In this document: one piece after another, positions 32,740-45,139 of the stretch | Layout: each line of letters begins with the position of its first letter | Position numbering within the stretch: the first letter of the stretch is position 1 | Source: Sweltsa coloradensis | Taxonomy: Eukaryota > Arthropoda > Insecta > Plecoptera > Chloroperlidae | Direction of reading: 5' to 3' | Assembly (NCBI GenBank): GCA_024449915.1 | Contig: JAMZAV010000295.1 | Location: 558,001 to 622,000, forward strand | Length of the DNA: 64,000 bases | Made by a program: the position numbers and the translations under genes | Notes under the pieces: model-generated | Database searches by the model: none | What the model saw: only the letters and a program-made list of their open reading frames with translations | Told to the model about the DNA's origin: nothing

Positions 32740-35700
32740 TTCACCTTTAAACACTTGGACTATAATATACATAATCATCCATTGGATATTATACGGAAAT
32801 CATAGTTAAGAACATGCAAACCTAAACCTTAAAGTTAAGAAGAAGCAATGTATTACAATATTATTACGAATAGCTCCGAAAAGGAACTGTTTACACCTGT
32901 ACCAGTCATATTAAAATTTAAAAGTTACTCAGATGCATGAATGTAATTCCGTATTGTCATTTCTATTAATTTAATGTACCAAATAAGTAAAATAAATAAT
33001 TTATATTCGTAGTCAACCAACCCGTCACATAATTAATATTTACGGGCCGCCATTGTTTGACCAGATACCTATACTACATGCGAGAAAATACCCCCAGAGC
33101 TATTTGTGTGTTGATGCATGATGCGAATGATCATGTTAAATACAGATAATATAATCAACACCAACACGGTCAAATTGAATTCTCTGCTGCTAATATAATG
33201 CTTAACCCTAATTGAAAATCAGATTGTCATTATAAAGTTACCTTGTTATAAAATTGTTTTCTCCTTTTTAGATGTGATTGAATGTATTAATTACGTTTAA
33301 AGCTATGCTAGATTCAAGGTAATTACAGTTTGTCGATACATTTAATTAGATTGCTTTTATCAATGCCACGGTATAATAGCAAGGTAGCTAGCTCGGGAAA
33401 CTGACCTTTATCCAGCTACGTCGTAAATTCTCGCATATGCTGCTACGTTAATAGGGCTGTACGTTGCCGTGGGTCTGACCTGGCTATTAGATGATAACCC
33501 GGTGTCAGTGAAGGCTGTACTTAGGAATATAAGTGAAAGATACATGGTTGGTATATCGAAAATAAAACAGTTAATAAGCACACGTCAAGTTTGGAAACGC
33601 TACAATATAAAAACCTTGAAAGATTGTAATTGTTTTTTATCTTTTGTTCATTTATAATACGTAGCAAGCACGTTTAAGACTGTCTCGTTTGTATATAATA
33701 TTTACGCTACCTCTAACAATAGAAATATAAAAGACCATCAGCCATGTTTATGTTAAGAATAACTAGGATAACTATGACTAACTGTGATAACTAACTATAT
33801 GTATAACTAACTAAGATAGTTGCACACTTGCACTACTGAATTTAATGTTTTTGTTTGAACCGGGTGTTTGATTATTAAAAAGAGATAACTAAACACTTTT
33901 CAAAACGCTCAAGCTTTAAACGCAGACTTGTCGATCCAATACTCGCCAGCGGTAATTCTGTCTAAAGAGTTTTGTTTCCATACGTTCTTTCTCCGGTGAA
34001 AAGGCAAATGCCAGGAATGAACTCACAATGGCCCTTGAATATTCCCACACAATTCTCGCATTCTTCACATATCAACAACAAAAAAAGGGTCAAATTTTCC
34101 CTCGACATATTATCCACAAAAACATTCTTGTTGGGCAATTTTCATTTTTCTGAAAATGGAATATTACATCATATTTAGTGCCAATAATCGTTAATAATAA
34201 TATAGCACCTGATAAAACAGCAAAATAAACATAAAAAATTAAATAAAATTAATGATAATTTAATATCGGAGGTAAAATTTCGTATTATATAATACAGTTC
34301 TGTTCCAAACTCACCTCAATAACCAACCACAACCACAATAGTTGTTTAAAAATAAAAATAAATGTCATACTCCGAGTTCTATTTATACCAAAGTGGCGAA
34401 CAAGCAAAGATAAAAATAATAACTTGATTCCGTGGATATAAACTATGCCCCAGGGTACCCCGAAGTCACAAACTAATGTAGCAAACAGACACAATTTAAA
34501 TAATCCCCTTTATATTCTACAATAATCGGGGTCTGCATTAGCCAAAGTATTGCATTGGATATTCGTTTTACTGTTAGAATTTTAAAGATGCTTATATAAA
34601 ACTATAGTATGGTGAATCATACTGATGACTAGACTGTGAAACTTACTATTACTACATGTTCGTAAATATAGCATTTTAATTTGGTAAATTTACCATTTAT
34701 TTTTCAAATTTTGTACAAATGTTGCATCTATTAGCAGGGAACTTTTTATAACCCTAAATCTGGGGAGATTTTCTGCACGTCTCATGGGAAATGATGCTTT
34801 ATAGATTTACTAAAAAGTAAAGGTAATTCTAATTAGTCAATTAAAATGTAGAATACAAGACTAGGCTACATTATACAGTTATGGGAGTGGGACATCTTAT
34901 TATTTATCGTTACCAATTTGTAGCGGTTTCAAAATTGATATTCACCGATTAAGCATCAAAAACCTAAAATATTGCTAGATTAATGTACCTCCAACTATGA
35001 TTTATTTAGGTAGAATTAACTACCATTTAATGTTTTTAAAACACTCATCTATAAACAGAATTATATAGCCACGTATAATCATTTCTTAGAGAGGTCTCAT
35101 TATGTCTGACATTTTTAACGTTTCAATACAGAAGCTTAAAATGGTGTTTTAAGGTGGCTGCATGTTGTATGTATTATCAACCCTCTAGAGTCAGTCCACT
35201 TCACTCTCACTATATAATCATTTTCTTGATTGTTGTTTTGTTTTTTTTTATTCTGTAAATGGAATGTCATTTTTATATTTTTTTGTGTGTTATGTAAAAT
35301 GTATTACGTCCAATCCTTGACTATTTGTTGTATTTTATCAAATCACACTTGTGGAATCGTATTATTCTGTTGTGTATTTATAATAAATAATAATACTTAT
35401 TAATATTTCGCTGAGGATATCACCCATGATTGGCTGGATCGGCCCAACCCTCGCATCGTATGATGACGTGGAGAAAGTTTTCCCGCTATGTTGAGTAGGG
35501 TTCCTCACCCTCCGTTATATCACAGGGCCAGGGCTGTGTTACACCGTATATCATGAACCGCAGTCATCTGCCAATTTAGCTAACAATACTACACCATTGG
35601 GAATACCCACGCAATAGAATAGAAAATAATAATTATTACTTTGTACCAATAAATCAATTCATTTACACACATACACTCATTAATTTAAAGTGGTATTACC

Positions 35701-36265
35701 CAAAATCGTAAATTAGTTTGTGATGTACATTACATAAATTAATTGAATAAACAGAACAGAAAATGCCCTCGGGTGAATCGAATATTTGGAGTATTTTGGG
35801 TAAAATAAATATAATTGCCGGTAACATTGTTTGTTGGGATAATCGCCCCATGGCTTCGATAGATCGATAAAGTTTAATTTACATTATACAATAATAACAA
35901 CTCGCATTAGTTTAACAGTTATTTATAGTTTGACTCTCTCACACTCATAAGACAATGATTATCATTTATGAAGGTATTTGGAAAATTACGTTTTAACATT
36001 TTAAACAATAATACTTATTCAAAGTACAAATTAATTAAACACACAACAATTATTAAGATGAATTCAGTCTCGCTTCAGTCTAAACTTTAAACGAACATCA
36101 ACAAATTGTTGTTTAATAACTTATAATAAGTGTGTGGGTACCCAGAATTTTGGCCAGTTGTATTTGGAAACCAACCCAAAATTTAAAAAAGTAACCGATT
36201 TTGGTTTGTTCTCTGTTTTGAAAAGGAATTGACCAGTTTTAGGTGCAGATCCAAATATGTACGCC
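32740..36265. other. Gene-free AT-rich stretch
   Basis: No motif-bearing frame. 33360-33500 and 35405-35570 are GC-richer but unassigned. Confidence 0.45.
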
Positions 36266-36270
36266 TTTTT

Positions 36271-36286
36271 TGGTGGAGGTGCCGGT
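36271..36286 (+). repeat. tRNA-Ala-3'-end-like motif, copy 5
   Basis: TGGTGGAGGTGCCGGT followed by CCAGA, as in copy 2. Confidence 0.6.
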
Positions 36287-36559
36287 CCAGACGTAACACC
36301 ATCGTGTGCTTGAAATCGAATAGAAAATCACGTGGCTGCTTGTAGAAGGGGGTCCAGTTTTGACACAACTTACCTTAACATAACTTTGGTTTAAATTGGT
36401 ATTTAAATATGTATATAATATTAAGTATTATTTTTTTTAAAAATTAAATGCACATTGAATGAATTACATCTTCAATTCGTGGGTGTTGGTTTAAAAAAAA
36501 ATGGCCAAGGCCTATCGAAATGTCAATCAATGAAAATCAAACTTAAGTGAATATATGAC

Positions 36560-36905
36560 GAGCGTTTTAAGCAAACTCCTGTTCGCTCGGTCGACTGACA
36601 CCACAGTTGTTTACATTTTTAGGTGGTTGTCAAGGAAACGGAAACAAAAGACTCTACACTTACACTTTTCAAGAAAATATTTTAAATTATTAAAATTATA
36701 GATTTTCGAGTTTTTGGATTTTCAAAATATTGACCACATTCGTGGATTGATCCTGGCTGATATACATAAAATATTGAAAATCTACCACTTAAGGGCTGTC
36801 TATCCATGTATGCTTTATTGACAACTATGTAAAGTTTCAGATACGTCGGCTTTTTACCGGTCGTGCGAATAGCTGTATGCCAACTGCCAAATGTGTCCTA
36901 TTCCG
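36560..36905 (+). repeat. Dispersed CTGACACCACAG repeat, copy 2
   Basis: From GCGTTTTAAGCAAACTCCTG, TTCGCTCGGTCGACTGACAC through TCCATGTATGCTTTATTGAC, AAGTTTCAGATACGTCGGC to GCCAACTGCCAAATGTGTCC. Confidence 0.7.
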
Positions 36906-36959
36906 TAGTTCTTTATTAGTTCGTAAGCAGTTAAATATCCAGTCGATGTAAACACATGG

Positions 36960-37250
36960 GTGATTGGGGGATGAACAAGGTTGCGGTGTTGCGATGACAG
37001 CTGGTGGCGATGTGACAACAAGTCACGCAGGGTGCAGGCTAGGGTGGGAGGTTCACGTGTCGGGAGTTATAGCCTGTGTATCTGGCAGGTACACATGGGG
37101 CGTCATGTTGACAGGGGCTGAATGTGATTACACGGCTGAAACTACCTGGTTTACTGTGTCACGAAGGCGCTTCTTGCCACACGTTGGTCGCGCCCATGCT
37201 ATGTTGCGTAATATTTATTTATTACAATACATGATGATGTGTACATAATA
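36960..37250. other. GC-richer block with an unassigned 94-codon frame
   Basis: The plus frame 36964-37248 begins GTG-type, has no recognisable domain and lies next to a dispersed repeat. I do not call it a gene. Confidence 0.2.
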
Positions 37251-37903
37251 CATGCAATACAAATGAAAACATTATATAAAATATAAATTACAAATACATA
37301 CATGTTTTTGTTATTTATATATTTTTTCAGTCCACTGACACGCACATTTATAATACACGGCAGTTACAACAAAATAATAACTAATACACAAACACAATAC
37401 AAAACATGTAAAAACTGCATTAACAAACATTTAATGATTTAAATTTTGTTTTCTGTAACAGATTATTATTGTAGCCTGCAACATACGGAGTACATAGTTT
37501 TTTAACGAAGACAAAGGGAAAAAAATAAACAATCTTTATTCACATTAATGTGAGTACTTAATTAACAATCAACAAGCACTCGGCTATTTTCTGTGCATTT
37601 GGGTAGAACTAAAAGTAAAATATTCACTTTTTTATGGTGACGTTATTTATTCTGCCCACGCATGTGCGTTACGACATCACTTTTTGGGTCATGCTAGTGA
37701 TCTTGAAGTTGAGGTAGATACCAGCAGCCAGTATGACCTTTGTTGTTTAATTTTCAATTGATTTTTTACTCTCCTCATCTTTTTTCTACAATACTTTGCT
37801 ATTTGTTTTTACACTATCGTCATTATTTTAACTATAAACTAACTATATTTACATAAACGTATAATAACAAATCTCTTTTAAACGAGAGCAACATTTATTC
37901 CTT

Positions 37904-37917
37904 GTTTCCAAGGCAAC
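37904..37917 (+). promoter_or_regulatory. RFX X-box-like site
   Basis: GTTTCCAAGGCAAC, an imperfect inverted repeat near the RFX consensus GTNRCC-N(0-3)-RGYAAC. Confidence 0.3.
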
Positions 37918-38455
37918 AGCTGGCCCAGCCACTTAGTTGGACATCAGCTAAAACACTTTGCAGATATTTCAGCAAACGTTCTTACTTCTCAGACTAGTTT
38001 AACATTCCAGCTACTAGCAACGAATTCAAAGTTCTCATGGAGACACAACTTCTAGTTTCGCTTGCTAGACAGTAATGGGCTGGGAAAGTAGGAAAACACA
38101 AATATCCTAAGTGCTCTGAAAGTAATGGCTTTGCCTTGCCTGGCATTAGAATGGAAGCAACATCAGCCCGTACATGTATAGAGGGATGTAGTCGGGAAAG
38201 AAATTCACTTTTTTTTTTAAATACGAATGCGTCAGAATTTTTGTTATATTTCATTTATCCAACAATCTCTATTCTTGACATTTCGGATACCTTGATCAAA
38301 TACATAATACATTTTGATTGTATTTCACTTTCAAGAGTTTTAATTACATTTTTCACTGTTTAAATGAGAAAAGTAGCTTAAAACTTTTCCTCATTTTCCT
38401 CGCAATAAGTTAGTTAGTTGTTAGTGTTTAAGGCACACATCACTAAAGTTACTCA

Positions 38456-38690
38456 CAAGAATGAAAAGTGTAATTAAAAACAATAATATAATCTCTTCAA
38501 TGGCCTCATTTCTCATAAGAATGAAAAGTGCAAATTGAAAACAATAATATAATCTCTTCCATGGCCTCATTTCTCATGTGAAGAGTACACTAGGATGAAT
38601 ATTCTGAATCCTTCTCATTCTCAATCTCCCGTGCTATAATAGTACACTAGGATGAATACTATGAATCCTTCTCATTCTCCCGTGGCTCGG
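38456..38690 (+). repeat. Two adjacent short tandem duplications
   Basis: AGAATGAAAAGTG...CATTTCTCAT is repeated once (about 61-63 bp; 38458 and 38518). GTACACTAGGATGAATA...CTTCTCATTCTC is repeated once (about 57 bp; 38586 and 38641). Confidence 0.75.
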
Positions 38691-39261
38691 CTTATGTTTC
38701 GCGTCTTACGAGATCACTTCGCTAGAGTGTTGCTCTGTATGGCAATGTGCAGAGACCTGGGTTAAGCCAAGTTTGCATTCGAACCAGCGCTGTGGTACAT
38801 TAGTCATATTGGAGGTTTGGAGGTCGTTGCTATTTTCAATCTGGCATCCTTGTCATGGTTCAATGTTGCATCATGGTGATAACATTCATTACACTGTCCA
38901 CTAGTTTCAGGTCTTTAGAGTGGAACTTATGAATCCTATGATTTGCTCAAATGCACGTTTACATTCACTGAATTCAATAACATGGCAAATTGAGAGCAAC
39001 TGAGTTGAGGCTAGGCTGATTGAAAGCAAAATAATTAATCACGTTGCAACATTCAAATGAAGCAAACTGGAAATCATGTTTTTGCAGATAAAAAAGTGCA
39101 AAAGTTCACCCATGGATATTCCCTTCACAACGGCGTAGCATGTGAATGAACTGAATAAGGACATGAATTCTCCTTGACTGGCTTCATACGAAAAATTACT
39201 AACACAACAATACTGATGAGGCAAATATAACGATTTGGTTAGTCGGGAAACACTCCCGTAG

Positions 39262-39515
39262 GTGGAATTGTTAATATTTAATACAATTCAGAAATTAAAA
39301 AATCCATCCCTATCGGGGTTCAAACCCGAGTCTCTCACACTCCAGGTAGGCGCCTTAGCCAACTAGACCACCGAGACGGTAACTATTTAACTTCTGAATT
39401 GTAGTTGCATTATAGATTGGCTAAGGCGCCTGAATGTATGAGACTCGGGTTCGAACCCCGATCGGGATGGACTTTTAACTTCTAAATTGTATTAAATATT
39501 AAATACAATAATGTT
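39262..39515. repeat. Inverted pair of tRNA-like SINEs, family 1
   Basis: The minus copy (39270-39395) has on that strand TGGTCTAGTTGGCTAAGGCG and GGGTTTGAACCCCGATAGGG. The plus copy (39400-39515) reads GATTGGCTAAGGCGCCTGAA and GGGTTCGAACCCCGATCGGG. Both end in a TTCTGAATTGTATTAAATATT-like tail, so the pair can fold into one hairpin. A and B boxes are good, but no acceptor stem closes. Confidence 0.75.
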
Positions 39516-39689
39516 TCAATTTAGAATTGTGTTAAGTTGTCACTTACAAAAAAGAACATTGTTATGCCCTCTGCGTTCCGAGTAGGCGATAAATTGTAAC
39601 TCTACAGCAGACACCGTACGAAAATAACAAATTTAACATGTTTCGGTGCGAGTATACGGTGCAATTTGTTCCACTCAACTGATATACAC

Positions 39690-40140
39690 TACTCTAATTT
39701 TATTTTTCCACGCAGGTCGTACACACTAGTTAGGCGGTATTTCATTATGTGAGGCGAGCTAATAGGGTGGGTAATGCCCAGTCAAGTAGACGTGACTTTC
39801 ATCCCCCGGACGATGACCTCGCGCACGTGCTCATCCCGCCAGCCAATCAGAAGCGAGCATTTATCACGCGCCGCCCGACAAGACAATGCCATTCATTAAA
39901 CTTGAGCGAGTATTAATTATGTATTCAACGCGGGTTTCTCAACCAGCCTGATAATGTAATTTAATTTTAGTTGAAGAGCTGGAGTTTGTAAAAATCTCTC
40001 GAGGGCTGGGCAACGAATTATCCACGTATCAGTGCGATCAGGCTTGATCTGATCAGAGGGTGTAGGAACCACTTTGATGTGCTGGATTGAAGCTTATAGA
40101 GAGAGCATGCTGATTGCGGTGTAACGGATTATGTGGTAGG
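39690..40140. promoter_or_regulatory. CpG-rich unique island (candidate regulatory element)
   Basis: CCCCCGGACGATGACCTCGC, GCACGTGCTCATCCCGCCAG, CCAATCAGAAG (CCAAT box) and ATTAATTATG homeodomain-type core. It is GC-rich against AT-rich flanks and not similar to the repeats here. Confidence 0.25.
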
Positions 40141-40731
40141 AGTGTGTTGTATGCACGTTATCCATATGTTGATCAACGGTGTCATGCAAAGAGAGTGGTG
40201 TGAAATTAGAGGGTTTGATATCGTTTTTATTAAACATTTTTTTCCTACTCGGTTATTAATTCCAATTTAAAAAGGATGACAATAAATTAGACTCAGTACA
40301 TAAATGCACTCAAGATAATGAACTGTAGTTTATTTTATTAATTTATTAATATATTTGCATTCTCATTTACAACATTTGAAAAATGTAACATTACGAAAAT
40401 GAATGCGAGAATGACAAGAGTTATAGGGCATCTGAACCATAATATACTTGAGTACCTCTGTCACCCTCTAATAAAATGTCCAATTTAATTAATACAATGT
40501 TAATGAATATTATAAAATCACCACAAAAACTAACTACACAATGTAAATTTTAATATGTTAACAACAATGCATTTCAAGCATCGGTACGGGAGAACCCAAA
40601 ATACCAAAAGCAAAGCCAAAAAGCAGATCATCGAAGAAGGATAGAAAAACAATCTCCATGCGTTGATTGTTTTGTGCCAGCGCCGGCTGGGTGTCATAGC
40701 ACTTGAAACGCTTCGATTGCGCGTACGGCAA

Positions 40732-40748
40732 TGGTGGAGGTGCCGGGT
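40732..40748 (+). repeat. tRNA-Ala-3'-end-like motif, copy 6
   Basis: TGGTGGAGGTGCCGGGT followed by CATG. Confidence 0.6.
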
Positions 40749-41309
40749 CATGAATATCAAACTCTGGGAGGATAACTACCATAGATATTAAACACCTATT
40801 GTAGGGTAGATTAGCAGTGTCCAATACCTCCGCACAGGCGCGAGCGTAGCAAATTGAAGCGTCGAAAAGCCAATTTAAATTGGCGATTTGTCGTTTCAAT
40901 TTATACTTTTTTTTTATTATTTTTAAAAAGTATTTTTCTGGATTGTTTGATATAGTTTTAGCTTGTGCAGCATGATATTGAACAAACAGAAACAATAAGA
41001 AGTAATTGCATATGGGAATTTAGTAATCATTTGATGTTAAATGCTAGTATGCTCAGCTGTCAAACTGACGGCCATCTTTAAAAATATTCGGTCGACAAAT
41101 CGCTCCCATTTAATTAACATGCAAACTGGGATTTCAAAATGGCTTCTAATTGTCACGGAAGTGGATCAATGACTGCTAATCTAGCCTACTGTAGGTGTTA
41201 AGATATCTATGATAACTACTCTCCATGCTCTTAACCCCAGGGTTGCCAAACTCATGCAATATCATGCATGATGATAGGTAATGCCAACAAAATAACGCGT
41301 GTCAGTCGG

Positions 41310-41400
41310 ACGTCGTGTTCGGTTTCATCGTGAGACGTGACTCACGCACAGACGGACGGAAATAGTTGGTTATATGGGAGCTTTACTCCCTCATAAGACA
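41310..41400 (+). repeat. GACGGACGG...GAGCTTTACTCC repeat, copy 2
   Basis: CGCACAGACGGACGGAAATA then GGGAGCTTTACTCCCTCAT. It abuts the non-LTR fragment. Confidence 0.5.
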
Positions 41401-41418
41401 ACAAGATATGATAACACA

Positions 41419-41730
41419 CGGACATTAGAGAAATACAAGGTGTAGAAAAGTGACAGGATAGGAAGGACACGGTTGAAATGGTATGGACATATGGACCGAA
41501 TGGGGGAAAATTGGATGGCCAAGAAAATGTTTGAAAGAAGGATTGAAGAAGGAAGAAGGGGAAGACCAAGAAAGAGATGGAAGGACATCATAGCAGGAGA
41601 CCTGGAGGCAAGAGGATAGAGCTGCGAAGACGTGGAAGAAATACGATTGTGGGAGGATAGAAATAAGTGGAAAAATTTGGTTGCTAAACCCAAGCTGTCC
41701 CTGCCAGAAGCAGGAAACTGCGATAGATAA
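41419..41730 (+). pseudogene. Non-LTR retrotransposon reverse transcriptase, C-terminal remnant
   Basis: Frame 1 reads the terminal segment of a LINE-type protein: RTRLKWYGHMDRM, then RIEEGRRGRPRKRWKDII, and later LWEDRNKWKNLV, ending at TAA 41728-41730. The R-L-x-W-x-G-H-x-x-R-M and G-R-R-G-R-P-x-x-R-W pattern is the common C-terminus downstream of the RT domain in many arthropod non-LTR elements. TAG stops at 41443-41445 and 41617-41619 break the frame. The RT domain itself is missing, as expected for 5' truncation during reverse transcription. A TGATGATAA-like 3' end follows. A LINE of this kind could have mobilised the SINEs nearby, but nothing here links them. Confidence 0.85.
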
Positions 41731-42359
41731 TGATGATAAACATATTCATTTTTTTAATTTTATGTGAAATGAAATAACTTTTAATTAATCAAATATATAT
41801 TCAAATGTAGAGATTTCTTTTAATCATCGAAGAAGTGAAAATTGAAGTTTCAAAGATAATATGTTTTTCACGGTTATGGATGAACTGAAGGGAAATTGAC
41901 AAACTAAAGCCAGTAAGGAGAAACATTTGACTGACCAGATTCGAAACCTTTATTGTATTTGTGGTAGGTTGGTACCAGAAAATAATTTGCGATTTTGCCA
42001 ACAACAAAGGGGACAAGTCTTAAAGAATGTGATTTTATCGGCAGCGGCAGCCCTTATTGCTGAAAGACGATAACTCGCTCACATGGGATGATTGTTGTTG
42101 ACGTCACTCTCACTAAGGTTGTACCATCGTGTACTTTAAAAACGTGCACATGCCTTAAAGTCAAACGAGAGAAAGAGCGGAGAAAAAACATTGAAAATTC
42201 AACCTTGTTATTATTTTTGAATTCACTATCTTGCCAGACCGTGATCATAAATGACGCGAGCCACTTTATATTCCTACGTTCTTCTTTTTTTATCGTGGAT
42301 GTGTAAAGCGATGCTTCAGCCCGCTCCAAAGATAGCCTAGAAGAAGGAACACATCTTGC

Positions 42360-42620
42360 CTGGCTATGAATATTTACGAGGGAAAGCTAATGACGGGAAC
42401 ATTTTCCCGGCGTTGGTGTTGACTGATGATATTTCCCGGCGCGAAGTCAAGTCTAACGCCCCCTTAACCTCTGTGCGTCATTTGTCTGCTGTTACATGTG
42501 GGGGCTCCGGGGTGGTGATGTAGACACAGCTAGGCTCAGATCGCCGTACACATCACACAGCTTGGGAGTTAATAATACACCCACGCGCACTGATTGTTCT
42601 CTTTACTTTCAAGTACGAGA
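42360..42620. promoter_or_regulatory. GC-richer unique island (candidate regulatory element)
   Basis: TTTTCCCGGCGTTGGTGTTG, TTTCCCGGCGCGAAGTC (two E2F-like TTTCCCGGCG blocks 37 nt apart) and GTGGGGGCTCCGGGGTGGTG. Function inferred from composition and the doubled motif only. Confidence 0.25.
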
Positions 42621-43153
42621 ACAGATTTCAGTCGTTGCGCATCCCTTACATTTGTGTATTTTCATGTGAGTAAAACAGAATGTCACCATTGCAAAAGCGT
42701 CATATGAAGTAAAAAAAAAATTGAGTCGTACCTATTGTGAGTATTGAAAAAAGAATCGTTCTCAAAACTAAAAAAACAACTTTATAATAAGTGATATAAT
42801 TAATTATAAAATTACATTTAACTAAATTAAATTTATTTAACTACTCTTAACTACCACTAAGAGTACTAGGAAACGCTCAGTTCGCGTTAAGCGAGCACTC
42901 ATGCTAGCCATCGCACATTTTTTAAATTCATAATTTGCACGTTCGCTGTCAAGGGCCATGTTTCATATTATTTATTTGCCAAGGTATTGGAAATCTTAAA
43001 AACCTTGCTTTGGATAAAATCACCGCTCATCTAGAGGACCTTGACTCCTTGGGAAAACTATTTAAACTCTTTGGTCACAAATAATACACTCTTCCTCGAA
43101 AGTAGTTTGTTTACTTCCAGGTGGCAGTGCATTAGAAACTTCGCGCGTCTTTT

Positions 43154-43169
43154 CGTTGCCATGGCAACG
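43154..43169. promoter_or_regulatory. Perfect RFX X-box palindrome
   Basis: CGTTGCCATGGCAACG is a perfect 16-bp palindrome containing GTTGCCATGGCAAC, the ideal RFX-binding X-box found upstream of ciliary genes in animals. No adjacent gene is recognisable. Confidence 0.4.
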
Positions 43170-45110
43170 TTACTTTTGTTATAATGTAATTTCCATTTAC
43201 ACTACTTATCGGATCAAAATAAAATTAACTTATTCGTGACCGGACGGACATTCTAAATGATTTGGCCACCTCAGATTTTGTCGCCGTTTTGTTTGAAAAA
43301 AAAACTTTCGATTAACTTTAATGTAACTTTTTAACTTTTTGAACGATTTTGCCACAAAACTAATGGCATTCAATCGAGAACGAAGCTTACGGATGGTCAA
43401 AATTTCAACTCGATCTGAGCCTCCGTTCGAACGTTATGGCGAGACATACAAACAAACAAAAAAACAAAAAAACAAAACCAGTGACTAATTTTTCCGGCAG
43501 AGTCAAATGGAAACGCTCGCTTCGCTCGCTTAATTATTGCAAAGTATCTAGAATTCTAGATCCTCGATCGTATGTTGTATTCGGAGAATTTAATGCCCTT
43601 ACGGTACGATATATTTTTACAATCTATATAAAATTGATTGGAAACTGTTCGCCATTATTTATTTCTGGCGACAGCCATTTAATTTCCCCATATCTATTAC
43701 ACAATTACATTCCATACTCCGGATTATTTAACTATGAATAAATAACTTTAAATGATTGCCTTGCTTAATTTCAACCTGTAATAAATAATAATCATAATGT
43801 TTAAACATGGATTTACAATAGTAACTGGCGTTTATGTATTGTTTTGTAACGGGGCGCCTTGTAAGCCCATGGTATGAATAAACAAGTTGTCACAATGTAG
43901 TTTTTCTAAATGTAATAATAATTGCACTCTGGTTGTAAACTACCCAGCCAGACGAGACTGTATTCTCTTAATCCCTGGGGTTGGCGAAGTCGTTGAACTG
44001 GCTTGGTCGGAAGTTGGGATTGCCACGTCGTTACTCTTCACAACTTTCTAGTGGTTTGTCTGGTGTAGTGCATTATTTTACGGTTTCGTCTCTTAGTTGG
44101 AAGGAACCTGACGGAAGAGCTTCCTGAGCAACGATGAAGGAACCTGACGGGAGAGTTTCCTGAGCAACAATGAGTTGGACACATTAACTTACATTTTATT
44201 CTCTAGCACTCAGAAAAGAATAAAGTGTTGTCAACATTTTCCCTCATTTTAATCAAATTCTGGAATGAATTTACAAGAACACATTTAGATTATGTCTGGT
44301 GCCTTTTTAACTAATAAAATTATCTTTTTAATTTTGGAGCAATGATTTTTTTGTATTTGTTGTTAATTAGCTAAGTTCACCGATAGCAGTAGCTCACTCG
44401 TTTAAGGGTGGTATAATTCAGAAGTAAGCTTGTATGATTTTTGCGACTATAGCAATCTTGAATATTTTTCCATAGTTGTCCTCTGTCATAAGGCGAATGC
44501 TGAGGTAAAACCTACAAAACAGCTATTAGTAATTCCTTCCAATGTTCCTGACACACCATAGAAGTTGTCATTTCATTCATCATAATTGTTCCTAGACATC
44601 TTGACTAAGATTTTACTTATAGGTACAATTCAATGTCCCCTTTTGGTTATTCTATGCTAAATTCTCTGGCACGGTAATGAATTTTCGCAGACTGACTTTA
44701 TCCATGATCTATTTCTTCCTAGATTATTTATAGCTACCGTGTCTTTTTTGACATATTTTCTAATTTTGATCAAACATCAGATTATATAAAAAACAAAAAT
44801 CTTCTAGAAATCCCACAATATAAATTTCAAACCTTAAATAAACACATATGTTCATGTAAATTATTTAAATACAATCGCATCTTCTTTTCGTATAAGTGTT
44901 TACGCTGAAATTAATCAAAATTTTATATTTTCATATTTCGTCTGTTCCACGCGCTTCGTTTGACCGCTCACCCTCCTAAACCGTGTCAGTAATAACCCAT
45001 CACAGCCAATCCAATACCAGTCTAACACGGTGTACGGTTTAGTGGTGTCATTCAACATTCCCCGTCCAGTGGCTGTGTGTGTGTGGTTCGGACCTTGCCG
45101 ATTACAAGGA
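43170..45110. other. No recognised gene; degenerate Helentron-like tail and a short duplication
   Basis: 43440-43530 has the AAACAAACAAAAAAACAAAA run followed by CGCTCGCTTCGCTCGCTT, like the right ends of the Helentron-like copies but otherwise unrelated. 44098-44170 is a 37-38-bp duplication (GGAACCTGACGG...TTCCTGAGCAAC). Confidence 0.4.
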
Positions 45111-45139
45111 GGAACCTAATCATCTCCGGCAGCCAGTGC

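Noticed and set aside
36964..37248. 94-codon plus-strand frame
   Set aside because: Starts at a non-ATG codon, no motif, next to a dispersed repeat.
39270..39515. Functional tRNA genes
   Set aside because: A and B boxes are present, but neither copy closes an acceptor stem or a canonical anticodon arm, and both carry SINE tails.
40558..40995. 145-codon minus-strand frame
   Set aside because: No recognisable domain. It spans a tRNA-Ala-like motif and low-complexity sequence and has no splice or codon-bias support.
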